Source: Sordaria brevicollis (taxonomy: Eukaryota; Ascomycota; Sordariomycetes; Sordariales; Sordariaceae). Taken from it: 64,000 nt of DNA. Shown here piece by piece: positions 11,161 through 24,300 of the stretch. Position numbers and translations under genes: made by a program. The notes below the pieces were generated by a model. The model was not told the origin of the DNA. It made no database searches and saw only the letters and a program-made list of their open reading frames with translations. The stretch's first letter is position 1; every line of letters begins with the position of its first letter. Location: the NCBI GenBank assembly GCA_033439795.1, contig JAUTDP010000001.1, forward strand, positions 5,518,001 through 5,582,000, read 5' to 3'.

Positions 11161-11735
11161 ATTGGCGGTTTGCTGTCTGTGTTACTGTGGAAGTGTCGGT
11201 CTTGGTTGGATCGAGAAATACGTGGTTGAAAAGGGTATCGAAATCGAATTCAATGGGACGGGTGGATGCAAGGGAATGAATGGTTCACTTCACTATCGCA
11301 ATCTGATAGCAGCTGCACTGGTGGTGTTGTTTGGCGGTTGAACTTTTGCTACAAATGAAAAATCTTGCCCCACACTTTCTCGCCTGCCGACACCCTTGTT
11401 TAGCGCGGTCTTGGCCTGCAAAGAGCTCCAATTTTACCCCAGGCTCCAGCTTCCCGCCCTGCCAGCTGTCAGCCGCAACAGCGCCCACCGTCCGCGGCAG
11501 GCCCCGGCAGTGCGCCGAAAAGAGATTGCTCCGCCAAAAAGTGTCGCTGCCGGCCCGGAGCTCCAATTCGCAGTCGCCCGCCCTACCGTGCCCGCCGCCG
11601 CCGTCGCATCTTCCCGCCGCGCCCCATCCCCGACTCCGACCGATCGCGAAACGGAGCTCCATTTCAGTTTGGTGTTTGGTTTCCCCCGGGAGGACTTACA
11701 CATTGTGTCAACACCACACCCCGCCATCACCAACC
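11161..11735. promoter_or_regulatory. Shared divergent promoter of imp3 and bS18m with three GAGCTCCA copies
   Basis: GAGCTCCAATT occurs near 11423 and 11558, and GAGCTCCATTT near 11654, all in the same orientation, with spacings of 135 and 96 bp. Two copies keep the palindromic core GGAGCTCC. The repetition between two ribosome-related genes suggests a shared control element. No protein is known to me that binds it. Confidence 0.35.
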
Positions 11736-12686
11736 ATGTCGTCCTCTCGTCAATTCCTCTCCTCTGCGCTTAGGCAGTCCCGCGCTGCCGGCCAGAGCAC
11801 CGCCCAGTTCTCGACTTCCTCGCCGGCCGCTGCCAGTATGTCATCGCTCCGTTCGGTCGCAAACACTACGATTGGCTACCATATATAAACCTACATACAA
11901 AGCACCTAACTAACAACACCGTCAACAACAGTCCGCAACATCCCCACCACTTCCTTCCAGAATGCCCCTCGCACGAACAATAACAACACCTCCAGCTCCA
12001 GCTCCAGCGCGGGCTCCAACCAGTACAAATCCGACATGTTCAACCTCTTAAACAGCGGTTCCGGCAGCCGCAACAACCGACGTGGTGGCAGCGACGACAT
12101 GGAGGGAGGAGGACAGCGCTCCGGCAGCGGCAGCGTGGGCCAAAGCCAAAAGGTCCAGGAACTGCTCCAGTCCGAGGTGACGGCCAACAACTACCTTCGG
12201 CAGATGAAGCGCCGGTGGACCAACGGCGACGTGTACGCGCCGCGCGACCTGGGGGCGTACGAGATGAAGGGCAAGCCGGCGGGCGCGATGGCGCAGATGC
12301 CCAAGGTGGACGTGGTGGACGAGCTGGGGTTTAGCCCGTTGGATAACTATCGTGTACGCCCACCACCCTTTTCTTATGTCTTCCTTGGTGGACCGAAATG
12401 TTGATATGCTGAGACAAAACAGAACTTCTCCCTCATCTCCGACTACATCACCCCCTTCGGCCGGATAAGGCACTCCAAGGAGACCGGCCTCAGGCCCGTC
12501 AACCAGCGCAAGATCGCCAAGATGGTGCGGCGCGCCATCGGCATGGGCATCCACCCCTCCGTCCACAAGCACCCCGAGATCCTCAAGGCCAGCGCCGGCA
12601 GGCACTTGTTGCCGCTTGTGGTGCCCAAGGGCCAGGCGGCGGCGGCGAACAAGACCAAGAACTTTGATGGTGAGGATGAGCACTAG
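11736..12686 (+). CDS. rsm18: Mitochondrial small-subunit ribosomal protein bS18m
   Basis: Three exons (11736-11835, 11932-12353, 12423-12686) give 261 residues. Intron 1 has a GTATGT donor with CTAAC motifs; intron 2 uses a GTACGC donor and an ACAG acceptor, and phases match. The N-terminus MSSSRQFLSSALRQSR is rich in Ser, Arg and Ala without acidic residues, as expected of a mitochondrial presequence. A long Asn/Ser/Gly-rich linker follows. The last 90 residues are the S18 fold: NFSLISDYITPFGRI, RHSKETGLRPVNQRKIAKMV, RRAIGMGIHP. bS18 binds 16S-like rRNA on the platform of the small subunit. The protein is longer than bacterial S18 (about 75 residues) because of the presequence and linker, as is common in fungal mitoribosomes. 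Confidence 0.93.
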
Positions 12687-13275
12687 ATGTGGTTAATGGT
12701 CTAAGGGTGGACGGGTGAAGGGGGCAATCATGTGGACAACTCATGATTGGACTGATTGAGGGTTGGATGCTGTCTGGCTAGAAGTAACGGTATTGCATGG
12801 GCTGGATGGTCCAACGGTGAACTCTATATCGGCTTCTATAGGGTTGGTGTATTATTACTGTATACACGGCACATAAAATGGTATTTTACAAGGTTTGAGT
12901 CTCCATGGTGGTTCATCAAAGGATGTTTGTGAAGGAAAGGGAAAGTGTAAACGCTTCAAGATACAGAGTGTCTATGTTATAGTGTATGATATTGTAAGAC
13001 ACTGGTAAGAAATGCGTAACTAAGAAGACTAGACAAAAACGGCTTCCTATATGACATATCCACCTTCTAGATCTTGTCTAAAATGCTAAAGTATATACGT
13101 ACAATACAACTCAAAGAACAAACATCCACCTCCTCCTGCCCGTCCGCTAAAACATCATACAACAAGGCAAATTCCTTCCACACTCTCAACCTATAAAACA
13201 TAGAATTTCTGTACAAGTCCTGTTTCACCTTTCTTCACTTACTGTCGATATCTTGTGTTGTGTAACGTAGATCAC
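12687..13275. other. Convergent 3' flanks of bS18m and the PPR gene
   Basis: AT-richer DNA with no coding frame. It probably holds the two 3' UTRs. Confidence 0.5.
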
Positions 13276-15952
13276 TCAAGCCTCAAACGGCCTAGTGATG
13301 TTGAACCTCGGCCCTTCAAGCCCAGCATCATGCGTCCCCTTACTCTTCAATCTCGCCCACTCCTCCGGGTACTCCTCCTCTGCCCAAGCCGCGAACTCTT
13401 CCTTGAACTGTGGTCTTAGGAGAGCGTTGTAGGTTACTCCAAGCCTGTTTTTTCCTTAAGTCAGCATCTCAAACATTCCCTGTTTCGCAGGAGAAAATGG
13501 GGCAAACTCACGTCATCATACTAGCCGGCCACCCCAAAGTCGAATCCGTGCTCTTAATCAGCTTAAACACCTCATCCATCTTCTTTCCCCACGCCGAGTT
13601 ACTCCTCGCAACCGCCGCGCAATACGCGTTGAACACAAACTGCGGAACCTCCAAGTCCATCCGCAGCATCTTCTGCCATATGGGTCTAGCATACCGATCG
13701 CCAAAGGGAATCAGCTCGCAGCACCAAAACACGATCGCCAAGCTGTTATACGACGGGCCCTCGGCAGACCGAGTGATGTGTTCCTCCCAGAAATCCAGCG
13801 CCCCGACAGGATCCCCGGCGGCGGCGTACGCCAGCATCAGACCATTGTACAGCCTCGTGCTCATCTCCAGGCGCGTGTCCATCTTGAGCATGTTATGAAC
13901 CATCTTGAGGGAGCTGGCCGGGTCCTTGGGGTTCATGTCGGGCTGGGGACTCCTGGCCAGCCCTTCGAGACAGCGCACGTACGTATCGGCGGTGGGATGC
14001 ATGTTCCCGTCGTCGTGGGCGCGCATGTGGCCGAACACGAGGCAGGCCATCTCGGGCTTCTTGCGCTCAAAGAAGGACTCCATCATCCGGACGCGGTCGT
14101 CGGTCGAGGTCTCGGGGAAGTATTGCCGCAGCAGCGAGTAGGCGTCCCAGGCGCGGTCGGTCGTGGTCTTGGGCAGGTCACAGATGTAGTCGACAAAGGA
14201 CTTGTAGATCTGCTGCCGCTCGATGTGGCTGATGGAGACGGAGTGCACCGACAGCGTGTCAATCACGTCGAACTTCTTGTCGTGGTTGAGGAAGACGCGG
14301 CAGAGCGCAATGATGGTTTCGGCCTCCAGGGTGGCGTGCCGCTCCTCGAGCGCTTCGGTGATGGTGATGATCCGCTCAATGTTGGGTATCGGTTGCGCGC
14401 ACAGGGTGCGCAGATACTTGTTCATCACGGGCAGGTCTTCTTCGAACTCGATCTCGATGGCGCCCGATGCGAGCTTTAAGAAAACCTCGTGGGCTCCATC
14501 ATAGTCTTTGGCATCGAGTCGGTATGATAGGTGAAGAAGGTAGGTGTGGACATCAGGTTTGACCCCCAGTTCCAGACCAAGCTGGCGGAACCTCTCAGCC
14601 AGATACAGATTTCCCTTTTCCATGGCTGCTTCTATAAGCCGGTTGATGGTGGAAGGCCTAACATTGACCCTTTTCCCATTATCTTTGTACATATAAAACT
14701 TGTGGTCCTTTTTGGCCATCATCTTGAGGAGTGGCATGATGCCGTCTGGCCCCTTATCCAGAGCTAGAACAGACCATTGTAAGATGGCCTCTAATGAGCC
14801 CTGTCGCGAGCTCCGATTTTGGGTCACCTCTTCAAAAACCGTCAAGAGCCATTCATTCCATTCTTGGCTTTGGCTGAATCGTTGTGATGCCCGCACCAAT
14901 TCTCGATGTGTCTCTTCCTCGGGCGGGAAATCTCCACGTATAGGTTTGTAATACCACTGTTTCGTCTTCTTTAGGTCGCCCTTCTTTGCGTAGAATGTGA
15001 CAAAGACCTCATGGAATGGCGAGAAAAATGACACGCTCGCCATCTTTTGCGCCTCCTCCCAGAACTTTAATAGTTCCTCCTCCCGACCCTCGTTCGCCAA
15101 GCCCTGCAAGGGTATAAGCCAGGTTTGGGTAGAGCCCTTGAAGGTATGTCTGCGGTTTTCGTCTTGCAATTTTTGGAAGAACTCCTTCACTTGATTCGCT
15201 GCTTCCACCGCTCCTCCGTATTGCGCCAATGCCTTGATATATTTTGTAAAGTCTTTCCCCACTTCTGCAAAGGGGTCTTCTGGAAGAAACTCGTCCAAGT
15301 CCGCGGTAGGGACGATCCTCCTCGATTTGATCTCCTTGTAGAGAGCCTGAGCCAGCTCAAGATGGAACTGGGTAGGGTTGCCCTTGGGTGGAGGCGGCAA
15401 TACGGCGTCCATAGCCGTGTCGAGGTCCTTCAGTTCAAGGTTGACGGGAGCGTCAGCATCGGGCTGGGTTGCCGTAAGGTATTTGAGTACCGACGTTAAG
15501 AGGAAGGCCTGGTTAGGATTCAGTGGCCTTTTGGTGTCGGCCTTGAATTTGGTCAACTTCTTGAAGGCCGTCACCAGCTGGTCCCGAGGAGGAGGGCGCT
15601 CCTGCTCAACCTCGCTCTTCCTGTATTGGAGAAGCACACTGTAGCCCGGATCGAAATATGGTAGCTTCACCACCCGTTCGGGCTTCGGCGTAAAGAGGCT
15701 TATAATTGTCCTCTTGGAAGTCCGTGGACACAACAGGCCGTCACGAGGAAGATGTGGGACGTCATGTTGGGAGCAGTCGAGGAGACAGCGACGGGCAGGA
15801 AGTCTGGCTGTTACAGAGGAGGAACCTGGGCGCAACAAGCCATGATGAAGACCACCGGCGGCATGGTAAAGACGTCGATACACATTCGCTGTCGTCGTCG
15901 TCGTTGTCGTCGTCGTCGTCTTCGTCGCGTTGCGTGCCAGATGCGACCGCAT
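13276..15952 (-). CDS. Large mitochondrial pentatricopeptide-repeat (PPR) protein, CIA84-like candidate
   Basis: Exon 1 (15952-13512) and exon 2 (13444-13276) are joined across a 67-nt intron (GTGAGT donor, AACAG acceptor), giving 869 residues. The start MRSHLARNATK is followed by ten Thr codons (ACG/ACA run), then Arg-rich amphipathic sequence without acidic residues, typical of a mitochondrial presequence. The body is helical with PPR-type repeats, for example near residues 640-760 (PTADTYVRCLEGLARS, MSTRLYNGLMLAYAAAGDPVGALDFWEE, PSYNSLAIVFWCCELI). PPR proteins bind organellar RNA or serve in respiratory-complex assembly. Length and context fit the Neurospora complex I assembly factor CIA84, but I assign that only tentatively; another mitochondrial PPR factor is equally possible. 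The gene diverges from fta4. Confidence 0.85.
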
Positions 15953-16602
15953 GGTTGGGAAAGGGATCCTGGTAGAGCGCGGCCCTGTGGTTCATGACTC
16001 GAGTAAGTTGAGGGGTTCCATCTCCATCGCGGACTCCATCTTTGCTCCAGTCCTTCTCGAAGGAAAGGGTCGGTACATACTACTGGTGCATGGTGGTGGT
16101 GGTGGAATTGGAAAACGCCCGAATTGTCGTCGCAAACACAGGCGCAAAGTAGACAAAGCGACTGAGGGGCGACCTTGGGGTTATTCTGGTGGGCAGGAAA
16201 CGGCGATTCTCGATTTCGGGATGCTTCTCTTTTTTTCCAAATCTCCAAATTCCTGTTGAGGGGGAACCGGGGCAGCTTTCAAGCACAAGTGTTGCGAACA
16301 TCGGGTGGTTGGCCCAAGCTCCACTACCCCCATGCCAGGTACAGCCAGTTACCGCTGCAGCGCATCCACAGTGACCCCTCATCCCATGCTGTCATTATCC
16401 GAGGTACCCAGGGTTAGGGTCAATGCGCGGTTCTCCAATAGGTATCATTCTCAAAACAGCATCACTTTCGTGTCATTCATCAACTTCACATGAGATTGCT
16501 CTGAACAACAAAATCTGGCCGAAAGCCATTCTTTGAACTAAAAACTGACATTAACACCGACCAAACCCAAATCATCAACCATAAAACCAACGTAAACTCA
16601 AA
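15953..16602. other. Divergent promoter region between the PPR gene and fta4
   Basis: 650 bp between two start codons. It contains a short GTG run (about 16082-16103) and no RNA gene or TATA box that I can place with confidence. Confidence 0.5.
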
Positions 16603-17451
16603 ATGTCACAACCCCCACCAACCCTCCTCGCCCTCAAATCCTCTTTCCTCACCACCCAAACGCGCACCCTCTCCCAGCCCTTGGCTCCAACACGCGCCTA
16701 TCTTCTTTCTTCCCAGAACGAAGAGGACCAACAAGGAATCCCACAAAAACCACTCTCCGAAGCCCTCACAAAACTCAACCACCGCCTCACCCAACACAAC
16801 CGACGCGCCTACCCTCCGCAAGCGACTCGGCACGTGGCGGAGCAGATTGACAAGCTTTATTTTTCTTACACTTCTTCTCATCCCTCCTCTTCCCATCCAG
16901 AAACTGGAGAGGAGGACGACGAAGACAGCGAAAAATGGCGAGAGCTCAACGCCGACCTCACCCAGTCAAAGTTGATCCGCCAAATACCAGACAGTTGGAG
17001 TGCGATTAACGAAAAAGAGGCGGGGGATAACCCCATGGAAGTCCGCAGGTTTGAGGAATTGGTGAGCCAATTGAAGGAATTGGATGAAAGGAAACAAAAG
17101 GTTTTGGAGCGGGTGGGGAGGTTGAGGAGACTAAAAGGGTTGGTGGAGGGGTTTGAATCCTCTCCTACGCAAGAGCAAGGCGCGGAGGGGACAACAGAAG
17201 GAGAAGGTGAAGGGCAAAAAGGAGGCATCAAAGCGGTGCAGGAGAATTTGGTCACCAAAAATGGAGAAATGGAGACCGAACTGCAAAGGATGAGGGTTTT
17301 GTTGGCCAGGGTTGGTGGGAGGGTTGAGAAGTTGGATAAGGAGAGGGCTGACAAAGATAGGGGGAGGAGGAAGAGGTCGAGGGAAGGAGATGATGAAGGG
17401 GCTGGTGCGGATGAGAGGAGGAAGGTTGAGAAGTTGTTGGGGAGCTTTTGA
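16603..17451 (+). CDS. fta4: Inner kinetochore protein Fta4 (CENP-U type, Sim4/COMA complex)
   Basis: A single exon of 282 codons starts MSQPPPTLLALKSSFL. The N-terminus matches the fungal kinetochore Fta4 family: LLALKSSFLTTQTRTLSQPLAP, then a region with HVAEQIDKLYF. The middle and C-terminal parts form long charged coiled-coil helices (RRFEELVSQLKELDERKQKVL and ETELQRMRVLLARVGGRVEKL), separated by an acidic/Gly linker. The tail KDRGRRKRSREGDD is a probable nuclear signal. In fission yeast Fta4 belongs to the Sim4 complex at centromeric chromatin and corresponds to vertebrate CENP-U. The length fits the family. Recognition is from recalled sequence patterns. Confidence 0.85.
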   Translation: MSQPPPTLLALKSSFLTTQTRTLSQPLAPTRAYLLSSQNEEDQQGIPQKPLSEALTKLNHRLTQHNRRAYPPQATRHVAEQIDKLYFSYTSSHPSSSHPETGEEDDEDSEKWRELNADLTQSKLIRQIPDSWSAINEKEAGDNPMEVRRFEELVSQLKELDERKQKVLERVGRLRRLKGLVEGFESSPTQEQGAEGTTEGEGEGQKGGIKAVQENLVTKNGEMETELQRMRVLLARVGGRVEKLDKERADKDRGRRKRSREGDDEGAGADERRKVEKLLGSF

Positions 17452-17861
17452 CCTCCCTTTTGTCAGGGATGAGGAGCGAGGAGAGTAATGGGAAGCAAAA
17501 CGGTGCATTCTTATGGCGTTCAGGGTTGGGGTCCGGTTGGAAAACAGACAGGGCGTGGCAGATAAGAACTGCTAGGGCTAGTTCGATGTTTATGATACCC
17601 TTAAATACTACAGATGGAACGAACATGGCGTTACGGTTCAACGAAAGACTTGGCACGCAACAATGTTGGGCTTCGTAGTACTTGTGATATCCACATTTCA
17701 TAAAATCATAACATTACAACTTCTTTAAGCAGGACATCGCTCTAACTCGCGCTCCAAAACCATGTTGGCATAAACATACACTGCCGGTATCCCAAAGAAT
17801 CCCAAAGTCTGGTACAAAATCACTTTCTATACCACCTAACCCAACGCTGGAGACCACTTCC
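17452..17861. other. Convergent 3' flanks of fta4 and the phosphatidylserine decarboxylase gene
   Basis: About 410 bp, no coding frame, probable 3' UTRs. Confidence 0.5.
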
Positions 17862-20800
17862 TCATGGTCCCATCGCCGGGGGAGGAGGCACCTCACTGGG
17901 CATGGTGGAGAGCATCTCGTCATTGCCGCTGTCCTCTGGTGACTCCTCGGCAACCTGGCCTTGTATGCGGCGCTTGGCGTTGGCCTTGTCCTCGGCCGTG
18001 ATCTCGCCCTCGTTCTTGCGCATATCGGGAGTCCACTGCGGCTCATTAGGCGCGTGGCCGACTGACATGCCGACGCGGATCTGTTATGTTGTTAGTAAAG
18101 TGCTTCATCGGGACAAAGTGAACAGGCTACTTACCAAAGTCTCCAAAGGCAAAATCGAATTCTGCACCAAATCCTCATCCCACACCATCTTGCCGGGCTC
18201 AAAGAGGACCACGATCGTGGAACCGCCAAACTTGAAGTAACCAAGCTCCTCGGCCCTCTTCACCTCCTCGCCATCGTTCCTCGTAATGACGGTACTACCG
18301 ACCATCATGGCGCCCACGCAAATAACCATGACGCGGCCAAACTCGGGGCTGTCGATCGGCACCAGCACTCTCACGTTCTCGCCGTACACATCCAGCGCGG
18401 ACCGGATGGCCATCGGGTTGACGGTATAGTACTCGCCTTCAATCGTCTTGGGCTGGCGCATGATGCCGTCCACGGGGATGTGGAAGCGGTGATAATCCTG
18501 TGGCGCAAGACGGAAGATACCCAGGGCACCGCCTTCGTATCGCGCAACGTCTTCGGGGTAGGCATCACCGAGCAGACGCTTGACGGTGAACTCGCGACCC
18601 TTGATCCAGACGTTGGTGGCTGTGTCGATGCTGTTGAAGACAACGGAGCGGCAGTCGGCGGGCGAGACGACGATGCGGGGGTTGTGGGGAGCCGAGCATG
18701 GGCGAGCACCAGGCTTGAGGGCGCGGTAGAAGAACTCGTTGAAGTTCTTAAACTCGTCCAATGGTAGGGCAACTTCGGACAGATCGAGACCGTGGAACTG
18801 GATGAACTTGGGGATCTCAGCCTTGGAGTTGGGGTCGTCGTACTTCTTGCCTTGCTTGACACTCAGGCTCTTGAGGAGCTTGCGGATGCGCTTCGTCTCC
18901 ATGTTGTTAGATTTGAGACCCTTATACAGCAAGCGGATGCCGAGTCGGACGTAGACGCTCATCTTCTCCTCGTTGATCTGACCGGTGATACGGTCTTGCA
19001 CGAGAATGTTGGCCGAGTTGGCTCCGACCTTGTAACCACCGTACGAGATCTTGGTGATAACCTTGGAGTACCACTTGCGCTGGGCCTGGCTGGAAGTGAC
19101 GAAACCGCCCATCACGAGATTGTTGACTTGACGCCAATCCTGACTGGCGCAAGTTGCAATGTGGGTGATGATATCGGTATCCTTCCGCTTGTTGAGGCGA
19201 GGCTGGTGGCAGATGGGACACTCCTTGATCTCGACAACGTGTTCCTCGCCGCTCGAAGAGAGGTTCAAGTCATCACGATCAATCAGATCTCCTTCCTCAC
19301 CAGAGACGCCAAGATCGGGCACGTTGAGGGTAGAATCGGCAAGCTGCGAACCACCGCCCGGGGTTTCGGAGTCCTCCACGTCAGTAGTGGTGCCAGACTC
19401 CTTTCCATGGTGACCGCGAAGCAGGTGCTTCACATTGTCCTTGACCTTGTCGACCATTCCCTGTGTGGTCGAGCGAGACTTGGCCTCCAGCTGATCCTCC
19501 AAGCAAATGACCGCCTCATCCATGGTCAAATCTTCCGAGTCGTCTTCTCCCATTCTATGGGGGAATCGCTGGAAGAAGCTATCGATGGTAGACTCGCGCA
19601 GAGTGGAACCGAGGGTGTCCAGCATGGTTGTCAGCTCGACCTTGCTGATGCGCCCGCTCTCGTCCGCGTCATATTGCTTCAACAGTGCCCTCCAGAACTG
19701 CTGTCTCAATGCTGGGTATGGCATGTACTTAATGCGAAGGTAAAGTTGAGGGTTGTGCTTGGACTCCCATTTTTCTTGATTCTTCATCTTCAGAGGAAGA
19801 GTCAAGAAAGTGAAGTCATCGTCGCCTTCGGATTGGGGCGCAATCTCGCCAGCTGTAGCAGCTGCACCCGCCGCCGCAACGGGATTCTCTCCGGGTGCCA
19901 GCAAACCCGGACTAGGGGGAGGAAGATAGTTCCGGCTAGAGTCCTGAGAGCCGTCGACAGCAATCTGAAGAGGGGTTCCAGCTACCGATGGCTCCTTTGC
20001 GGCCGTGGAATTTTGCCTAGAAAGACCAGGTCTGGCGGCTTTGCTCAAGCTTTGAGCAGAGGCCGTCCGAGACAGGCCCAACCTCGCAAACCTTCCACCG
20101 CTCTTCTGCTGCACTGGAGCATAATCCGGAATGTCCTTCAGGCTGTAGAGACCGGTTTCTGGGTTGGGCTTCGGAGCGTTCTCCATGATTTCTCGGATCG
20201 GCAGGTTTACGGAAGCGACAAAATCGTTGCCGGAGTACTTGTCGTGATCAATGACGGTGAAGTTGAAGGAGTACATCTGCTCGTAATTCGATACCGTAAA
20301 GATCATCTTCTCGTTGTACACGGGGTTGAGATTGTGTCGGATCGTCTTGGTACGGAAGGTCTGCCTGCCGAGCGAGATGACAACGAAGGGGTCCATATCG
20401 AAGCCGGTCTTGGTCACATTGCGCTCGGGAGGCAAGTCGGTGATCTTTCCAATCTCGAGGTAGACGATGCCCAATGTGTCGCTATCGCCATTGGTAAACT
20501 CGTATGCGTTCTTGGAGCGGGTGGACGAAACTTGCGAAGCGGTATCGGCAACAGGCGCAGACTTGGTGACTTGGATGAACTGATCGTAAAGCTCTCTGGG
20601 AGTGGCTTCGGGGTTCGAGTTGTCGACAATGGTCAATTGCAGCTCCACCTCGCCTGAGACGACGCTGCTCTTCTTTCCGGTCCTCTTGCTCTTTAGCGGG
20701 AACCAACTTGGCCCAAGATCCGTGACGCCATCCTCGACGAAGGCCTCATCGAGGGCTAGCTCGAACTCGCCCAAGTAATCCTTTCCGAAGCGATCCTTGT

Positions 20801-21333
20801 CCCAGCAAATACCAGCGAGGTTGAGGCTTGAGGTGCCATTGATGGGAAACTGGTAGTGTTCGTTCCAGATTGGGTCAAGAGTCTTTGGTATCGTGGAGGT
20901 CGTGTACTTGGCGTCGCCCAGGCTCAATACGAGGTACTAGACAGAGCAGTGGTTAGTACCTATAAGAACCAACACCCAGCAATTATATTCATAGTTGGCA
21001 ATTGTCGAAAGCCGGTGTTGTCGCATAACTTACCGGGTCCGATGTACCTCCTCGATCCTTTGCCGCAAGATTCCTGGCCTGTTGTAGACTTGGTCAGTTA
21101 CTGCTGTCGCCCAAATGCGATGCGCTCCGGATCATGCGGCCGGCGCGCGCATCCACATCCACATTTGTATGTGAACAACGCACCTGAATTATCTTGACAT
21201 CCAGACACAAGCCCGTGTCTCTGCGCCCCTCGGGGCTTGCTGAATCGCCCTTGCTTCGCATTGGACTTGCGCTTCTGCTAGTTGCTAACGAGTTGTTGGA
21301 TGATTTGAGACGGTTTGGAATAATGCGGACCAT
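17862..21333 (-). CDS. psd2: Phosphatidylserine decarboxylase, PSD2 type (two C2 domains, EF-hand)
   Basis: Four exons (21333-21184, 21078-21034, 20936-18135, 18080-17862) encode 1071 residues. The introns have GTGCGT and GTAAGT donors and phase-0 joins. The first C2 domain (residues about 45-165) contains RGGTSDPYLVLSLGDAKYTT. A second C2 domain (about 205-330) contains DMDPFVVISLGRQTF and NPVYNEKMIF. An EF-hand loop DADESGRISKVE is near 488. The catalytic domain (about 720-1000) contains YHRFHIPVDG and the self-cleavage motif GGST near 970, whose Ser becomes the pyruvoyl group. The enzyme turns phosphatidylserine into phosphatidylethanolamine at Golgi/endosomal membranes, with C2 domains for membrane docking. 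The 72-residue exon after GGST-containing exon 3 is hydrophilic and ends PPPPAMGP. Length and order match yeast PSD2. Confidence 0.95.
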
Positions 21334-24300
21334 GGCAGCGGGAAAGGGGACCAAGCGGGGTCGCCCAACCGGGTACCTATGGAGCTATATACGGGGAATA
21401 GGTATTGGGACGGGAGGGACTGTGGTGGTGGCAGTGCCTGTTGACGGGCGTGACGGGATCGATCAGCCAAGCAAGGAAGGCAGGGCAACCAAGGCAAAAA
21501 AAGGAGGGGTCCAATGATCGTAGCACTGCGTAATAAGCGTCGATTTCTTTTTGTCGTAAGGGAGAGCGTCGTCAATCGTCAATAGTGCGGTGCCGTGCGT
21601 GCTGTGCTGCTGTGGGCGGCCTGGTGTGCCTGCTTTCGCTTGCAGTGGTTGCTTCCAAGTTTCCTTGTTTGGGGAAGTTGCTTGTCCTGGTTGGTACCTG
21701 GTAGCGCCGCTATGTAGAGGTAATGGGTGTGCCCTGATGGTCGTCGTGCAGGCCGTGGGCGTGTTGTATGTAATCGATTGATGGGCAATGTTTGGAATGG
21801 GAATAGCGTCGTTTATAAAGGGTCCCAAGCAGGTTCGTTTCTGTTGTCAATGGCAATAAAAAGAGGTGGTGAGGTATCGTGTTTCGTTAATGACCCAAAC
21901 TTAAAAGGGGTTGTTGTGAGTAGTCGTTTTAAGTTACACCCAGCGTTTAATGGTACCCAGTTGTATGGTGTGCATATGCGACGGAAGATGGCGGGGCAAT
22001 AAAAGGCTATAACTTTTCCACCAAAATCGATTATGGTGAGCGTGGATTCTTTGACTTCCACTCGAGTTTCGACAGGTCAGAAAGCTCTCAGAGACAAGAG
22101 ATCGGTGACGGTCAGGTGTATCAGAGAGGGTCAACTGGAGCTGGAGGACAGAGACGTCATTCGGGCCGGGATTGCTGGTTTATACTTGTCGACCAAATGC
22201 GATGGAATTCCCGAGTGGAGTGGGGGGTCCCTGGGCAATTCGGAGTGGATGACAAAATGGAAGTCGTGGAAGCTGGGATCGGCGAGGGGCTTGGAGTCTT
22301 GGTAGAGTCTTGGAAGCTGTTTTTTAACTGAGGCTGTGAGGCTGAGTGATCAATGTTTTGGCCGAACAAGAGGACCGACGGAAACAAAACAGAGGCAAAA
22401 GAAGAAGGAGGGAGAAAGAGGGTTGCGTGAGATGCTAGAAGTCGAAACACATGGCAGAGGACAGTTTCAACTTTTTGAATCCCGCCAAGCAGTCTCGTCC
22501 ACCGCCTTAACGCCTACCCGACCCCGGGGGATCTCCGGCCGGATACTCGGGCCCGCGTTCTTTAGTCTGTCCTAACCCTCAGGGGCACATGCATCTTTTT
22601 GGTAAAGCTGTCAAAAAATCTCAAATCGCGATTTGTGAAAAAGGGGAAGTTTGAAATGTTTGTCCGATGTACAATTGCTGTAGCCAAGGTATCCCATGCG
22701 GTAGGTGCATAGTCTGGCGTTACATCACCTGTACATCACGATACTTGGACATCTCGAGGTTCATGTGGTATGCAGGTAGGTATATGTACCTTTTATAGAC
22801 GACACGACAACTTAACAGACGGAAACATTAGCCGCCAGAGTACTTGTTGTTTTCCTTCTTGACCGCGCCGTTGGCCCTCAACAAAAACAAGCGGTGGGCC
22901 GTCATTCCAACGAGCCTATGGGAGTGGCTGGAGGGTGTAAACATGAGACGGGCTGAAGAGAGACTGGAGAGAGCCTGTCCACCGATGTCCCGTTAATTCG
23001 ACCATAAACCGCGCATGCAAATCATATCCTAACCCATCCTTTAACCGCGTCCTCGGTACGAGCCTGCCTGTTCTTCGATATAGTCACCTGCTAGTTGGAG
23101 AATATCTCTCCGAGTACATGCCTCCTGCGTACACGAATCGAGGGTGCTTTCCGAAGAATGAATGGAACACTGCAAAACTGTTGCCTAGAATTTTGAACAG
23201 TGGCTTCGTCAGTATCCCGTTGGCCTCCATTATACTTGTCCAAAGTGTCAAAGTTGGTCGCCGCCTCTGGATAAGGAGGTTTCTATTCTCGGAATTATTG
23301 CTGACATTGTTTGACACCTCTTGACACTTTCGAATTGGAAGCACAAAAAGCGGGAATGGGGTCACCTAAAAGATGCACCGTGCAGGCCAAGCTTCCTCGG
23401 CTTCCCATCCAGTGCCATCCAAACGGAGAGCCAAGCCAGGCAGGGCTGTTGCCGCTTCCGCCCACTCTAGGGTCCGCCGTGGTGCCGCCGGTGTGGGTCC
23501 CATTCTTGACGGGCAAGACGGGATCACAAGCCGTCCGAGAATCCTCTTCCTTCCCTTTTCTCTATCAGGCAGTCTCTTATATTTCCCCGCTATTTTCATG
23601 GTTAAACATCATCTCCTTCGAGTCGACGGGAGATGTGTCTACAAGATGAAGGATTCCAATGATGCAACGACATGTTCCACGACACCAACATATCCATACG
23701 TTACGCCAAAGGGGAACTGGCACGACTGACTGGTTACCCGGTACAAGCCACACTCATCATCTGTTACCCCTCCCTTTTGCTCAATCAGCCAACATCAGCC
23801 AAGGCTGACTTCCACTTCTTGGACGGTATTCGGCATCTTCAATGGATCGGCCTCCAACAGACAACATCCAACGAACCAACTGAAATGCTTTATCAGACGC
23901 CGTCCGTGACATCAATCGGGCCCATTTCGCACCTCGGTCATCGAATCCATCCGCTGCTGTCACCTACCAATTCAAGGCTGAGATCGTCCCGTCATTAAAT
24001 CGTATTCCAGTCCCCTTACCACCACCCTGATCCAGTATATAGCGCGGACGCCACCACTTCTAAAACACGCGACACACATGATGTAAAAGCGCGCGGCATC
24101 CCATTTCCGATGGATGTGCTACTTTTCATATCCGACTGTCCGACCCATCCAACCATGGCAACGATTCGTAACCGCCCTCCATTATGTCTGACGGTTGCAC
24201 ACGCAACCCACCCACCCATCAATGCAGTTCAGCCGAGGGGGCTATGAGGCTGAATTTGAAACTTGGGATGGTTTCGCCAAGGTTACGGTATCAGGAAGCT

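Noticed and set aside
18792..20657. 621-codon plus-strand frame opposite psd2
   Set aside because: It is antisense to the clearly conserved C2/EF-hand/decarboxylase frame and its sequence has no recognisable domain.
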